DNA from: Siphlonurus alternatus
Taxonomy: Eukaryota > Arthropoda > Insecta > Ephemeroptera > Siphlonuridae
Reading direction: 5' to 3'
DNA length: 64,000 nucleotides
Assembly: GCA_949825025.1 (NCBI GenBank)
Contig: OX463781.1
Location: 31,642,675-31,706,674, forward strand
In this document: positions 30,932 to 44,087 of the stretch, piece after piece
How positions within the stretch are numbered: the stretch's first letter is position 1
Layout of the letters: the number at the start of each line of letters is the position of its first letter
The notes under the pieces: model-generated
The model's input: the letters and a program-made list of their open reading frames with translations, nothing else
Database searches by the model: none
What the model was told of the DNA's origin: nothing
Translations under genes and position numbers: made by a program

Positions 30932-33900
30932 TTAAATCTCTCGCCACTCTTCATAATCCAACTGTCGCAGGCTTACATATATATATTTTTTTGCATCAAC
31001 ATCATAGAGTAAAACATTTGGTGTGCTTCTTATGATTTTTTTATACAGTAGCATTGCGTCACTTTCGCGTAAATGTTAACGTTCTCAATCAACGTAAACA
31101 ATTATTCTGTGAGTTAACGTAACATTAGTTAGTAATCAAAGAAAGATTAATGAAGCACCAATTTAATTATTATATAGAGTGAAGACATTTTCAGATTTTT
31201 TTACTAAAAGTATTTTAAGCACCTAAGAACAGCTGCCGTAAATTTGCAATGTTATTGCGTTTCAGACAAAAAGGTAGTACCGTTTTTGTGTGTGTGTGGA
31301 TGGCTGAACGTTTGCCAGAAGGGTAGGGATGCCCTCAAGGGAGAAGTGTACCCCTAAATGAACGGGGTGTTAGCATGTAACCCCCCCAGATGTGCACACG
31401 GTGCTACCCCCCTTCCTCCATTATGTGCAAAAGGAAAATGGGTATTACCCCCCTCCCCTCCTAGATGTGCCTTACCCGGCAATACAAGAAGAGGCTTTTG
31501 GAGAAAAGCAAAGTGTAAATTATTAACCAATGCAGTTTACTTTTATGTTTAGAGGGATTCAGAAATATGTATCAATAATAAAAAATAAGCACTTGAGATA
31601 TTTTCTGTTTTATTAAAGCTCTTTATAAGATCTATAGCATTACATAAATTGAACTTTTTTTATGTTTTTATAAAATATTTATTTGGGTATTTTTATTGTT
31701 CATAGACACGGTGTGATAAAAATGTATCCTTGAGATCAAGTGGTCTAAACGTTTGAACTCTCACCTAGCGCAGTGCCCTCTAACTCCGCAGCATGACTGA
31801 CCGGAATTTAACAAAGCAGAAAAAAGCAATTAAAACAGTGGGACACGGACTTCCAAAACCCAGTTTTAATCATAATTATATTTGAATATTTCTCTATGTT
31901 ATTTTTTATTTATTTAAGGTAACGAGGAGCTAGAAAAAGTTGAACAATCTTGACAACCATATCACAAGTTTTCTATATTTTCCTTAAAAGCTTACTTCAT
32001 TACATGTCAAAGTTTCACGATGCTGATATATATGAAAGTTCCATAGTTACGTCTAAAAATAACGTTTGAATTTTCAACACAAATATTTTATACATACAAA
32101 ATAAACATTCATATAATAATGGAATGAAAAAAAAATAAAGTGAAAAAAAGGCTTGCAAAAACAAACATAAAAACAAATATTTATTATAAAAAAAGCAATA
32201 TATGTTCACAAAAAACACTCTGAAAATTAAGTTTAAGTTTATTTCTTTTTCCTTTTCGTTTTTACACTTCGTAATGTGTTAATATTTTCTCCTTAAACTT
32301 TTTTTTTAGCCAAAAATTACGAATAAAATAACAAAATTATTAATTTACAAAAAAAAAATACATTAATCATATTAGAAAAGTTTTAATGCCTACTGCCGTA
32401 AAAGAACAATAAATTAAACACTATAGTTATTTAGGAGTGTGATCGCATTCTAGTCGGGGGTGAATTTTAACGCAGATTAGACGGGGCGGGTCTTTAATGG
32501 CGCGTGTACAGGATGAATGGGGCTCCCAAGCCCTCGTCGCTGCTATACTGCTGCGGGCCCAAACTCTTGTTAATTGGCCTCTTCCCATGAGCTGCTGCAG
32601 CCACCGCCACGTCACCCGCCGTCCTTTGTCGCGATATCATCAACTCTTTATAGATAATCTCTCTCAGCGGCTCATCCTGAAGGCACCATCAATATATACG
32701 TGGTGGCATTGTAGCCATTTGTAGCAGCCCAAGTACTTCGAGATAAATTTCCTTATCGAAATATATTAGTTAAGTTTCAAGACTGTTTAACTAACTTACA
32801 AATTTGTAAAAAAAAAAAAGAAGAAAAATTATAAATTTTAAAACGTTGACAAAGCATTATATCTACTAATTTATGTCCATGTGCTTTAATTAATATGTAT
32901 TTATATATCAAGAAAGTAAGAGATGGGATGGCATAATAACACAAAGATGCAAATTTTTGTCTGTGTACCAAAATGTACAGTACAAAGAACCAGTATAATG
33001 TCCATTCAAAGCTAAAACTAATCCTCCTCATTTTACTTTGAAATATTTTCTTGTCTACAAGATTAATGAATGCTATATAAATTAAGGCAGGTTCTTGTAA
33101 TGCATGGAATAATTAAGCTTTGGCCTAATTAAAATTAATTTGTTCTTCAGAGCTCTTTTTCAATGGTATGAAATACTGGTTAAATAATCTCTCTCATACA
33201 AAAAAACAAACAATATACATATAACATCCTAACCAACATTATCACTTTTACGTATATCAACCACATAAATCAATCTGCTGGCTTGCATCACTTGTATTAC
33301 GAGATTGAAAGACGTAAAGATTCGGATCGATACGACAGATTACTTTAATGGTTTAGTGCTTCATACATCCATTTATCATCCATCCTTATACCATGTTTTC
33401 AATATTTCACAACAAAAATTTTGTGACGTAATCAATACACTAAATTTTTCAATGGAATAAGGTAAAAAATAAACATGTTCTTACCTGAATTACACACGAG
33501 GAATACGACCACCGTGAAGACATCAACAGAGAACGGAGAAAGAAGATGATTAGAGGGTCGAGCCATTTTTTTTTATGATATCTAAATATTAATTTTTTAA
33601 ACTTTGACTAAATATTTAACACACTAATAATAACTCGTTATAATATTTTGTTAGCTTCATTGTTATTCACTTAATTCACTAAGATATACAATACGAGAAC
33701 ACCAAACTAATTAAACTTTATAATATGACACTATACACACGTAGAACACTTATTTATGATACACCGGTTGTCTATACATAAGGGGAGAATATAACGTGGT
33801 ACTTCTAGGCGCGGGCAAGAAAGACGCAACGACGGCTACTACTGCTGATGCTGCTGCGAGCTGTTTCAAGCCTGACGGTCGGGCCCACACTGGCGCGCTG

Positions 33901-35665
33901 CGTATCGACCAAGCGCGGCGTTGGCGGCGAACACCCCACGTGACCCCTTCGTCGTTCAAATGTGGCGCGAGGGAGCGCGCAGCATCCTATACTTGTACTT
34001 GTTCATGATTCAAGGGGGTGTTTTCTACACCTTTAAGGACCCTGGGTGACAGAAAAAAGTTCATCCACAATTTTATTACACCTTTAAAAATATATTAGCT
34101 ACTCCACTGTCATAACTCTTACAGTGACCTCTGTAAATTTTCAGAGCTGAGATGCAACTAAAAGCTACTTTTGGTAAAAAAAAAAAAAAAATGTTTATTT
34201 TACAAGAAAAAGAGTAATAACAGTGAATCCATGTTAAATTCTTGTAATATTTTTGCAGAGATAGAAGAAGAATGGAAGAATTTACCCACACAGCGCAGCG
34301 ATGGCTTATTATTATTATTATTATTATTATTGTCAAGCCTATTGTCCCCTGGGATATTGTCTTCAAGGCTCGCAAAACGCGCGTTTCCTCTGTGATAAAG
34401 AACAACAAACCAGAACAGAGAGATGAGTGACATGTAAAATTAATAAAGGGGACTAATATCAGTGAGGTATACTATTATATAGTTAAATCTATAATATTGA
34501 AATAATTCCATTAAAACTATAATGAAAGTAACGATCTTTGCATTGTAATTGAAGTTTTTGCTGAGTAAATATTATAATAACTGCATTGTAAATTTTACCT
34601 CTTCATTCTCTGACTTTTTTTTTTTTTTTTTAGTAAAAAAACTTCAATTGAATCATATTTGTGTTATCGATTGAGGGCAAGATTTGATTCGAGAGCGCAC
34701 CACTGAGGCTTTCAGTATTAAAGCTGCACTCGTGCTACCCAATTTCCAACTTTCCCTTGGAAATAATGTCGGGCTACAACGTAATGTATGATTTTAACAT
34801 ACACCCAACCTACGTGATTACATCAAAAATGTATTGGCTTTTAGAGCGGCAAGGCTACCCGATTACATTAACAATAATCAATGTTAATCGCATGACGACA
34901 CAACACGAGCTCCAGTTTCATTACATCACACTAATTTCTACTTAACTGAAACAGTAAACACGTTTTTCTTGTAAATTTATATTCCATTTTGTAAATGTTA
35001 TGTATATTGGATGTTAAATTTCATTTGCATTTTTTTCCCCAGACATAGGCTTTTTTTAAAATATAGCACAATATCAAATAATGAAACTATGAATTAGCTT
35101 TGTGATCTATTGCTAAATTACTTTATACAACATAGTATATGAAAAACTAATTTTAAGTGTTTTTTAAATTAGTTTTAAATGCCTGTAGCGTGAAACTATA
35201 CTTGGAAGTTAAAACTTATTTATGAAAAATATATTTGCTTTTTTTGTTAAATAAAGTTAAAAAACTTTTAATAATTTCTTGTAATTCTTCCAAGTTCAAA
35301 GAACGTGAGATCTGAGATCCGTGACTTTTATAGTCAAAGCTATTTAGTAAGGTAACAGTTTTGATGAAAAATATCCTGTGTAGTTTTTTTTAATAATGAA
35401 GTTTTGAATTTTACAGTAAAATCATACTTTTTTGCTATTAAAAATATAGTATAATTTTAATTCATTGAATCGTCGTTTTTTAGTAATAAAACGCTTTAGT
35501 TCACTGCACCTTTCTTAATCACTACGCCTGATGTTCTGCAACTTGTTCAGCACCAAAGAAGAACGGGTAACATAAGCCCCTCCTGCTGCAAATAACGTAA
35601 CCCGCTCGGCTTTGGTGCTGAACTAGTTGTCGAACATCACAGTTCCAAGTATCATGAGAAAAATT
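30927..35665. other. Non-coding stretch with C-rich patch and GC islands
   Basis: A patch at about 31370-31480 has repeated CCCCCC tracts and two AGATGTGC copies. GC-rich islands lie at about 32440-32700 and 33790-34010. An ATT trinucleotide run is at about 34303-34331. No recognisable gene. Confidence 0.4.
33790..34010. other. GC-rich island with an E-box
   Basis: About 220 bp with many CpGs in an otherwise AT-rich region, with a CACGTG E-box at 33937-33942 and a GCTGATGCTGCTGC run. The 70-codon frames on both strands have no domain I recognise. It is a candidate regulatory or promoter-like sequence by composition only. Confidence 0.3.
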
Positions 35666-35670
35666 AATGT

Positions 35671-36589
35671 AGTCCGTGAGCTGAGGTACCAAAATGGCGG
35701 CAAAAGGGCTCCGGCGGGGGGACAAGCTAAAAGTGACAAAAATCAAAAGAGGGTACTCTGGTGCATCCATTGAGCCCAAAATTTAATCTCAAGTCCTCGC
35801 CAACTGCTTCCGGTGACGTCACAAAGAGTGCGTCACAGCTACAATTTCTACACAAATCCACCAAGTTAGGATCTGCTCCCAATTACTTAATTTTTGTCAC
35901 ACAACCAAAAGTCACATATTTTCATGATGCCAATAAAATGGAATTTCTACAAACCTGCATTATGCTCGGACAAGTTGAAACCTGTGCGTTTGCACAAGCC
36001 TGAAACTTGAAAATCCCCTTGATTTTTATGATGCAAAGCTGTTACGATTAATATAGTTTAAAAATTAATTCATTCTGACGATTTAAAACTACGCCAGATA
36101 ATTAAATATGTAATAGGGAGTGTCCATACCCAATTTTGGGTCACTCGTATAATTTACCACGCATCTGTGGCGATAATTTTCCGAGCGCTTCAACGCAAAT
36201 AAGGCTCCAGCGCGATGCGTCCCGGACACCTCCTTGAGGTTCACGCTTAAGTTGCAGCTGTAATGTAACGATAAAAACAAATCCAACTTTGGAGAACTTT
36301 TTAAAAAATGTCTATCATTTATTATTTTCCCCCCTTCCCTCTCCTTCCTCCCCCCCCCCCTGATTTCTGAACAGTGCCTATTTTAATCATTCTAATAGCC
36401 GCGGATCATATTAATAAGTTTGTTTCATTTATACATGCAGTAATAAGAAGATATATACTGGTGCATGGAGGGGGTTACTGCTGCATTAAAATCCATCAAT
36501 TACGTACCAATATAATACCTTATATTACGCAGATATGCAAATTTTGATATTAATTTAATTTATTCTGTGATTAGATTGCTTGAATGAAA
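35671..36589 (+). repeat. Left inverted arm (919 bp)
   Basis: It is matched in reverse complement by 38005-38923. It includes TGACGTCAC, a C-rich tract near 36340-36361 and, on the minus strand, a 65-codon frame at 36089-36286. Confidence 0.93.
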
Positions 36590-36840
36590 TATAAATCTAT
36601 CTTCTGAGCTGCGTTCTATGATATGCATGTGCTTTTGAATAGAAAGTGAAAAAAACAAAAAAAAAAAACAATAATTTTCTTGCATGATCTAAGCATGCAA
36701 TGAAAAATAAATTGACAATTAAGAGAAAACATTTTTAAGCATTAAAAAGGTACTTATGTATTATCAATATAATATTGATTATCCATTGAGTAATATAAGT
36801 AATCTAACACTCTTTACTTCTTTTTCTCAAGAATTAAATT

Positions 36841-36927
36841 TGTACAGTTCTTAAAGTTAAAAATTGGAATTCATAGGTAAGATCCTATAATGCATGTATT
36901 CCAATTTTTAACTTTTAAAACTGTACA
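36841..36927. repeat. Internal hairpin in the long-arm element
   Basis: Two 30-bp arms starting TGTACAGTTCTTAAAG, with about two mismatches, surround a 27-bp spacer. It lies in the centre of the larger element and may be a separate small MITE. Confidence 0.75.
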
Positions 36928-38004
36928 TGCAATGTATGCATCAATAATACAAATATTTAAATTGAAAAAAAAATATATATTTTTTTTTTCTTTTTATAGA
37001 ATCAGAAGGAACTAATACTGATATATTATGTTATTTCTCGAATATAAATAAAAAAAAATAATATATAAATATACCATTAATGATAGGATATCGTTCGTAT
37101 AGGTATGCATAATAAATGTTTAGAATGCAATGATATAATTTATGTTGAATACATACAACCAGGAATATTTTAATATTCCACCCCTGATTGCAATTTTAAA
37201 TTGACGAAGCAGTGTAATAAATTTATTTTAATTCAAGTATCATTTTGCTAATAGTAAATGTGTCATAAAATATAATAAAATGCAGTAAATCTGTTGTTTA
37301 TATTATGAGGAGTGATGGTAAAAATTACTATAATATTTTTCTATACTAAAATTAGTTGCCTTCAAGAACTATTTCCCTCGTGGTTTTAAAAAAAATGTTA
37401 AACATGCCATCATAAGGAGAAAAGAAAGAAAATAGATTCACTGTTGAGTATTATTGGTAACTATAAATAATTAACATTAAAATGAAAAATAAAAATATAG
37501 ATGCTTCAAGTGTTTTCCGGCGGGATTTTTTTTTCTTTTTTTTTTTTCATTAAGCCTCCATGTTACAAAATTTGAATTTTTTCTCAGTAATTATATGGCT
37601 ATTAATTTGAAATCACTTTGAACCCCCATTGCAGTATTCTCGGAGAATGAATCAAGAGCTTAAAAATTTTGTTAATAATGGGGGGAAAAATATCGTGAGT
37701 TCTTATTTACATAAATTTGGATATACCAGCCATGAGAAATAAAATCATCTTTTCTCCTTTTGATAATATTTTTGAAAATGCAGATAAAAGTTATTATTTT
37801 CTATATAAAGTTATATATATAATATATATATTATATGATTATCATAATAATTCATTAATTTACCCAAACAATGGAATGTATGAAGTTATTGTAATAATAA
37901 TATCCACTTCACTTTATGACAAGCAAACTAAAATTCTGAAATAGCATTTTAGTTTTAAATTAGATTGCTGCAATGAAATAGCAGACTGGTCAATTGCAGG
38001 CCTC

Positions 38005-38923
38005 TTTCATTCAAGTAATCTAATCACAGAATAAATTAAATTAATATCAAAATTTGCATATCTGCGTAATATAAGGTATTATATTGGTACGTAATTGATG
38101 GATTTTAATGCAGCAGTAACCCCCTCCATGCACCAGTATATATCTTCTTATTACTGCATGTATAAATGAAACAAATAAATTATTAATATGATCCGCGGCT
38201 ATTAGAACGATTAAAATAGGCATTGTTCAGAAATCAGGGGGGGAGGAAGGAGAGGGAAGGGGGCAAAAATAATAAATAATAGACATTTTTTTAAAATTTC
38301 CCCAAAGTTGGATTTGTTTTTATCGTTACATTACAGCTGCAACTTAAGCGTGAACCTCAAGAAGGTGTCTGGGACGCATCGCGCTGGAGCCTTATTTGCG
38401 TTGAAGCGCTCGGAAAATTATCGCCACAGATGCGTGGTAAATTATACGAGTGACCCAAAATTGGGTATGGACACTCCCTATTACATATTTAATTGTCTGG
38501 CATAGTTTTAAACCGTCAGAATGAATTAATTTTTAGACTATATTAATCGTAACAGCTTTGCATCATAAAAATCAAGGGGATTTTCAAGTTTCAGGCTTGT
38601 GCAAACGCACAGGTTTCAACTTGTCCGAGCATAATGCAGGTTTGTAGAAATTCCATTTTATTGGCATCATGAAAATATGTGACTTTTGGTTGTGTGACAA
38701 AAATTAAGTAATCGGGAGCAGATCCTAACTTGGTGGATTTGTGTAGAAATTGTAGCTGTGACGCCATCTTTGTGACGTCACCGGAAGCAGTTGGCGAAGA
38801 CTTGAGATTAAATTTTGGGCTCAATGGATGCACCAGAGTACCCTCTTTCGATTTTTGTCACTTTTAGCTTGTCCCCCCGCCGGAGCCCTTTTGCCGCCAT
38901 TTTGGTACCTCAGCTCACGGACT
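38005..38923 (-). repeat. Right inverted arm (919 bp)
   Basis: Reverse complement of 35671-36589 with scattered substitutions and small indels. It carries the matching frames at 38308-38505 (plus) and 38591-38833 (minus). Confidence 0.93.
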
Positions 38924-38928
38924 AATGT

Positions 38929-39806
38929 GTTCATTTACAAATTGAGGAAAGTATTTTTATTTGTATTATAATTAAGGTGAAAGTTTAAAATATGTTAGCA
39001 ATGGTTTTCATTGTAATAAACACCAGAGAAGGCAGTACAAACTTTGCCATCAATCTTTCTTTTAAGTTTTCAAGTCTGCAAGTATATAGTTTATATGTTG
39101 AAAGTGTTACATGTGTACAGCACATACTGTAAAAACTCCATTGCACTTGGAAACAAAGTACTAGTTTTTTATGTTAACTTTTTTTTTATTTTTATTGTAG
39201 TTTGCCAATTACTTTTCTTGAAGATTTTTATTTTATAATATTACAGTTTTTACAATGATTGCACTATCTATATGTATTTAACTTAAGTCCCTCTGAAAGG
39301 TTTTGTGTCCATTAATCCTGCAAATCTGCAGCATTTTGGGTCAGTATTGTAGAATTTTGGTGGATGATTCCAATATACACATATGGTACGCACACAACGT
39401 TTTACCTATGTCACTATATAGTTCTCGTGAGGGTTTCTGTGACAAAGCTTATCCCCGGGTCACGATTGAGCTTTGATGTCGTCCAATCAGCACTTGCGGT
39501 GTGGTCACTACCTTGCCAGGCATCTGTCCCATAATCCCTCAGAGGAAGCAGCAGATCACAGCGAAGCCTCGTATGTGGCCGTAATTTGGCGCTACTGCTG
39601 CTGCTTTGAAACCCACTCACAAACCTTCTGCTGCTGAGGGACTGTGGTAGGAGCTGCCTCGCAATGAGCTATCATATAGACTTCTTGTCGACCTGATTCC
39701 ACAAAGAGATAGCGTACTATGTGTTATCATATTGGTCAAATAACGTTATAAACTTACAATAGGAATGAAAAAACGAAACATAATTATATTATACAGATGT
39801 TTAAGA
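38929..39806. other. Non-coding stretch
   Basis: AT-rich, then a GC-richer patch at about 39430-39690. No recognisable gene. Confidence 0.4.
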
Positions 39807-39808
39807 TA

Positions 39809-39979
39809 TGGACACGATTGTCGGAATATTTTCGGAACGGAAATTTCGAATAATTTCGAGTTTTCTTATTGGCCCTGACTCAGAATTTCTTAATAAATCG
39901 GAATCGGAAATATGTAACAAAATTTGTAACATTTAATGTTCTGATTGGTCGAAATTTCCGATTCCGCCAATCGTGTACA
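39809..39979. mobile_element. Small MITE with TG(G/T)ACACGATTG ends
   Basis: Inverted ends of about 19 bp (ACACGATTG then T or G, then CGGAAT) enclose a 171-bp segment, and further TTCCGAT and GAAATTTCGA pieces also pair. TA is present on both sides (39807-39808 and 39980-39981), compatible with a Tc1/mariner-type TA duplication, although TA is weak evidence. There is no coding capacity. Confidence 0.65.
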
Positions 39980-40514
39980 TAGCTTTAAGCCCTAAATGAT
40001 TGACATGCAGCATCAAAACCGACTTTCATTTTTATAAAGTTTTAATAGAACCCTATATTATATAATACAGTATCTATAATATAGATTTTATTTTAAAATT
40101 AAGTGAATTCATGATATTAACTATGTAATAGTGTATATTTCACAAGTATATGGAATATTTGAACAGTAATCATCTATAAAATTGATATAAATGATTAATT
40201 TTATTTTGTACGTGACGGCATACATGTTTGAATAATTCAGGTGGCACTAATTGCCTTCACCGCGAAATACCGGATTGCTTGCTTGCTGGCGTACTTTGCG
40301 AGAGAACGACTACAGAAATTATTTGCAATCCAGTTTGTTTACGATTTAAAAATGCAATTACAAAATCAGCATAAAAAACTTGTGTAATGATGTTGTTAAT
40401 TAATGAAAGTATCACGCTCCAGCATGTTTCATTGCATATTCCGCCTTTTAATTTATCAGTGTTACTTCATGCCATATCATTATTTCCAATATAATGATTA
40501 AAGTGCTTCTTACC

Positions 40515-41253
40515 CAGGGTCGGTCTGGCCAGGGCCGCTAGGCCGCAAATGCGGCCCGGGCCTCGGCCGTGGCGGGCCCCCCCGGGCCTATGCAAAAAAA
40601 AAAAAAAAAAATGTATATATAAAATTAAAAAAAGTGGAAAAAAATAATGTCGAAGTTCCTAAGAATGTATATAAATATATAATTAAGTTGTTTTGCCGGT
40701 ATTTAATAATTTTCCGCTGTATTTTTTATTAAAAGTTATTTTTTACATACTAAATATTTTATTTTATTTATTCGAACAACTTCCGCGGGCCCTGCGCGCG
40801 CGCATGACAGCGGCCGGGGATGACAGAGAGATGACTTATTTTTTCTCAATAACGCATTCATAGGTATCGTAAAGTTTTTATGACTGTCCCTCCGCACACA
40901 TATTGTATATAAATTAAATCTATTACGTATAAAGTGAGAGACTGCATGCTGTGATTTGTGCTACAGATTTGCATGTATACACAACAATCAATTACATTAA
41001 ATTTGAAAAAGCCAAAAAACATAAATCAGGTAACAAAAACCACGTGACTCAAAAAATTTCATGTTTTTTTTTAATAATAAATAAAATAAAATAATTTCAA
41101 TGCAAAATTTAATTAAAAAAAAAGCCACGCCCCCTTTTCCAAAAAAAATTCGCCTCCGGCGGGGTTCATCCCCCTCCCCCCCCCCCCCCCCTGCGCGGCC
41201 GGGCCCTTCGGGCCCACTCGAGACCCGGGCCTTTTGCTCCCAGGCCGACCCTG
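40515..41253. mobile_element. Non-autonomous hAT element (739 bp) with perfect 8-bp duplication
   Basis: The ends read CAGGGTCGGTCTGG and, from the right, CAGGGTCGGCCTGG. The 8-bp direct repeat TTCTTACC flanks them exactly (40507-40514 and 41254-41261). CAGGG-type ends with 8-bp duplications are the hallmark of the hAT superfamily. The terminal 100 bp on each side are GC-rich, the middle is AT-rich, and poly(A) and poly(C) runs occur near the ends. No transposase frame is present. Confidence 0.93.
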
Positions 41254-41306
41254 TTCTTACCCCCATAAATATATTGATATTGATTACAAAATTGTGACAT
41301 TTGCTT

Positions 41307-41348
41307 TATAATACAGTATTATATATATTATATATATTATACTGTATT
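41307..41348. repeat. AT-rich near-perfect palindrome
   Basis: Starting ATAATACAGTATTATATAT, the sequence returns as its near-complement, so this stretch of about 43 bp can form a hairpin. Confidence 0.65.
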
Positions 41349-41757
41349 ATATAATTATAATTCCGATTAAGTGATATTCAAGTGATGATAAGTTACTAGA
41401 TATGTAAGTACATAAAGATGTTGCAACATTCCAGTGGAAGCTAGTACTCAAAACCTTAGCTTATAATGTTAATGAAGTTTTACATAGCTTGTACCTACAT
41501 TCACTACATTATTTACATATAATTTTATTCTTTGGTTTTATTTTTTCCCCTTGTGTTACATAATATAAAAGTTAGCAGGCGATCATTCATATGAAATATA
41601 TGCAGAAGAAAACGCAACAAAGTTAGATAAACAACATTTCCCTCAAATACATATATATATATATAAAGTTCTTTGTTCAGTATTAGACCACACTGCTTTT
41701 ATTGACTTGTGAGAAGATTAGAATCGTATTAAACATTGTTTGCGTCTACTTATGTGG

Positions 41758-41799
41758 ATCAAGGTGTATAGAGGTTTATAAACCTCTATACACCTTGAT
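41758..41799. repeat. Perfect 42-bp palindrome
   Basis: Two 21-bp arms beginning ATCAAGGTGTATAGAGG meet with no spacer and no mismatch. It is not part of any recognised element. Confidence 0.95.
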
Positions 41800-41809
41800 G
41801 TAGATGATA

Positions 41810-43859
41810 TACTTGTTCACTTGAGTGACTCTAAAATAAGTATCCATTACACACATTCGTCTATAATACAGATCAGACAACTTGTGTAAACGTACTAATT
41901 GTTATGGCCATAATATAGTTAGAAGAAGAGGAGGAGATTTCTCCAAACAATGTAAAATAATCTGAATTGACAGAAGGTGGCTAGTTTTAATTCTTGCTTC
42001 TTCCCGGCTTCTTGCGTATGTTTGTTGGCGGTAAGTAAATGTTGACATTGGCACACTAGTCATGTTGTTACAGGCACATATATATTCCACAATATAACAT
42101 TCAGTACAGTTAAATAAATACATTTGGCAGTCGCAGAAGTAACCGTCTAGATAAGGTGCGGGGTGATAAGTTGCGACAAAAACAACGAGCGAACGCTGCA
42201 GCAGTACAGTCGGCTGGGCCTCTCATTAAAAAAACAATCCACGGTTCTCGCACGCTGCTGAGTGCAAATTTACCCCAGCGGAAAACAGCACAGTGTCAAA
42301 AGATTGCTTCCATTTTTACACAGTAATATTTTCTCTTTTGTTTTAAACGTAAATTTGTGGTTTGTTAATATGTAGTGTATAATACTGTGCTGTACATGAT
42401 TATTCATTTAAATATTATGTGATAATTTACAATAAATTAAAAGGAGTATTTAATAAAAAAAGGTCTGATATACACATAAACTAACATTATGAAATGAAAT
42501 TTTGTTGGCTTATGTTTTTTAGTGAAAACGAAAAAAAAAACTTTTTCTTTCTTCTTGTCTTCTTACAAAAAGCAACAACCCAGTTTATTAAAAATTCTAA
42601 TTTTACGTCACAGCCTCTTGACTAATTTCATACACTTTATTTCACAACTCTAAATTTTTTGTTATACTTAATGTAATTTTGCTGTAATTTACTGTACTGA
42701 ATTTTATCACTACAGCACTTATATACAAATAGTGACAGTTGGAAATATATCTGCTGTCAGTTATATGCAAAACTAGTGATAGTTACATATAATCTTTGAT
42801 AAAAAAAAGAACGTTTTATCTGTTGATGTAGGCTTCTTGGTTTTGGTGAAGTAACAAAAACTGACTGACAAGTAACAACGCAAGCTGCAACTGGTAGTGG
42901 GGTGCGGGCGCCGCGTGCAGCCACACTTGCCGGCAGATGGCGCCACGTCGCCCGCCACTCGGTGTGACCAATTCTCGGCAACTTGTAAGCAAGGCCTGCT
43001 GAAAACAATATCAGTCGCTGACACAACATAGCAAAACGTGGGGGAAGGCAATGAAAGCTCGTAATCTTTTATACACCCAGGAGAACTGCAGAGAGGGGTA
43101 TGCTAAAAGAATTTAGGTATGTATAGGATTATTTTTTATCATTCCTCTCTTTAAATTGTACATACATGTACTACTAAATATTTTTAAATTTACATGGAAA
43201 CTGACCTAACCACATAAATTAAACGCCCTTTAAAATAAGATTTTAAAATATCAATATTAAAATTCAACATTTCAACATGTATAGTATGTGTACCATCTAA
43301 TACCATGTGTAAAGACGTTTAAATAAATGACAATATAAATAAATAATATTTATTTCATCCTTAAAAATTGACGATAAGATATATTTTTTGGCAGAGTCAA
43401 TTCTTGAAAACTTCCACACAACAACTGAACCGATTCAATGTTCTATAATGATGTAACACAACACTGTATACATAGTAAATTGATTTAACAACTTATTCAA
43501 CAAATAGAAAAGTGAACCTAATATTTCCATTTTTTTTTTACCATTAAACTATTTATTTGTAAGATAAAAAAATAAGACACAAGTTTATAACTGCTATATA
43601 TAGACAAAATTTATTTAAATTAATTCAAATTTACGAGTTTACTCAACATGCATGCTCGTATTTTGTTAAAATTTAAAACGCACAATCCACAAAAATTCAT
43701 ATTTTTAACCTTTATATGTCATGTACTATTACAAGTTTATCACAACGTCAAAACAATAAAAGTGACAACTTTTGTGCAGTAGTTGAAATCCAACTAAATC
43801 ATTTACTGCCATAAGATGTCTGTAATATAATGTTTTGACGATATCGTTTTATGAACTAT
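41810..43859. other. Non-coding stretch
   Basis: AT-rich with a GC-richer patch at about 42880-43000. No recognisable gene. Confidence 0.4.
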
Positions 43860-43863
43860 TTAA

Positions 43864-44087
43864 GGTGGATTTACATGGCGATTTTTATCATGCGACGCGA
43901 CACGAATAATGCGCACTTGCCGTAGCATCCATTCAATCCATTGACGGTCATATTTGGTGATTAAAAGAAAAAGAGCATCGTAATTAACGCGATTCCCGGT
44001 GAATTCGCCGCCGCATAGGATTTTACAGCCTTTACGTCAAAATGTCAAAATCGCGTCGCATCGTCGTTGTCGCCATCTGAATCCGCC
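43864..44087. mobile_element. MITE with GG(T/C)GGATT ends and TTAA flanks
   Basis: The left end GGTGGATTTACATGGCGA pairs with the right end, whose complement is GGCGGATTCAGATGGCGA. A second block, GCGACGCGA, pairs further in. TTAA flanks both sides (43860-43863 and 44088-44091). The 224-bp element is non-coding. It shares the TTAA target with the elements at 13159 and 47542 but has a different end sequence. Confidence 0.82.

Larger units (their letters stand above)
35671..38923. mobile_element. 3.25-kb foldback-type element with 919-bp inverted arms
   Basis: The element starts AGTCCGTGAGCTGAGGTACC and ends with the complement. Arms run 35671-36589 and 38005-38923 and are nearly identical: the two 80- and 65-codon frames found in both arms each differ at two residues. 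AATGT flanks both ends (35666-35670 and 38924-38928) and is the likely target duplication, though a TA or TAATGT reading is also possible. The 1.4-kb centre is AT-rich and contains no transposase frame, so the element is non-autonomous. Very long arms are known in Foldback, some MULE and some Tc1/mariner-like families; I cannot assign the superfamily. Confidence 0.88.
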
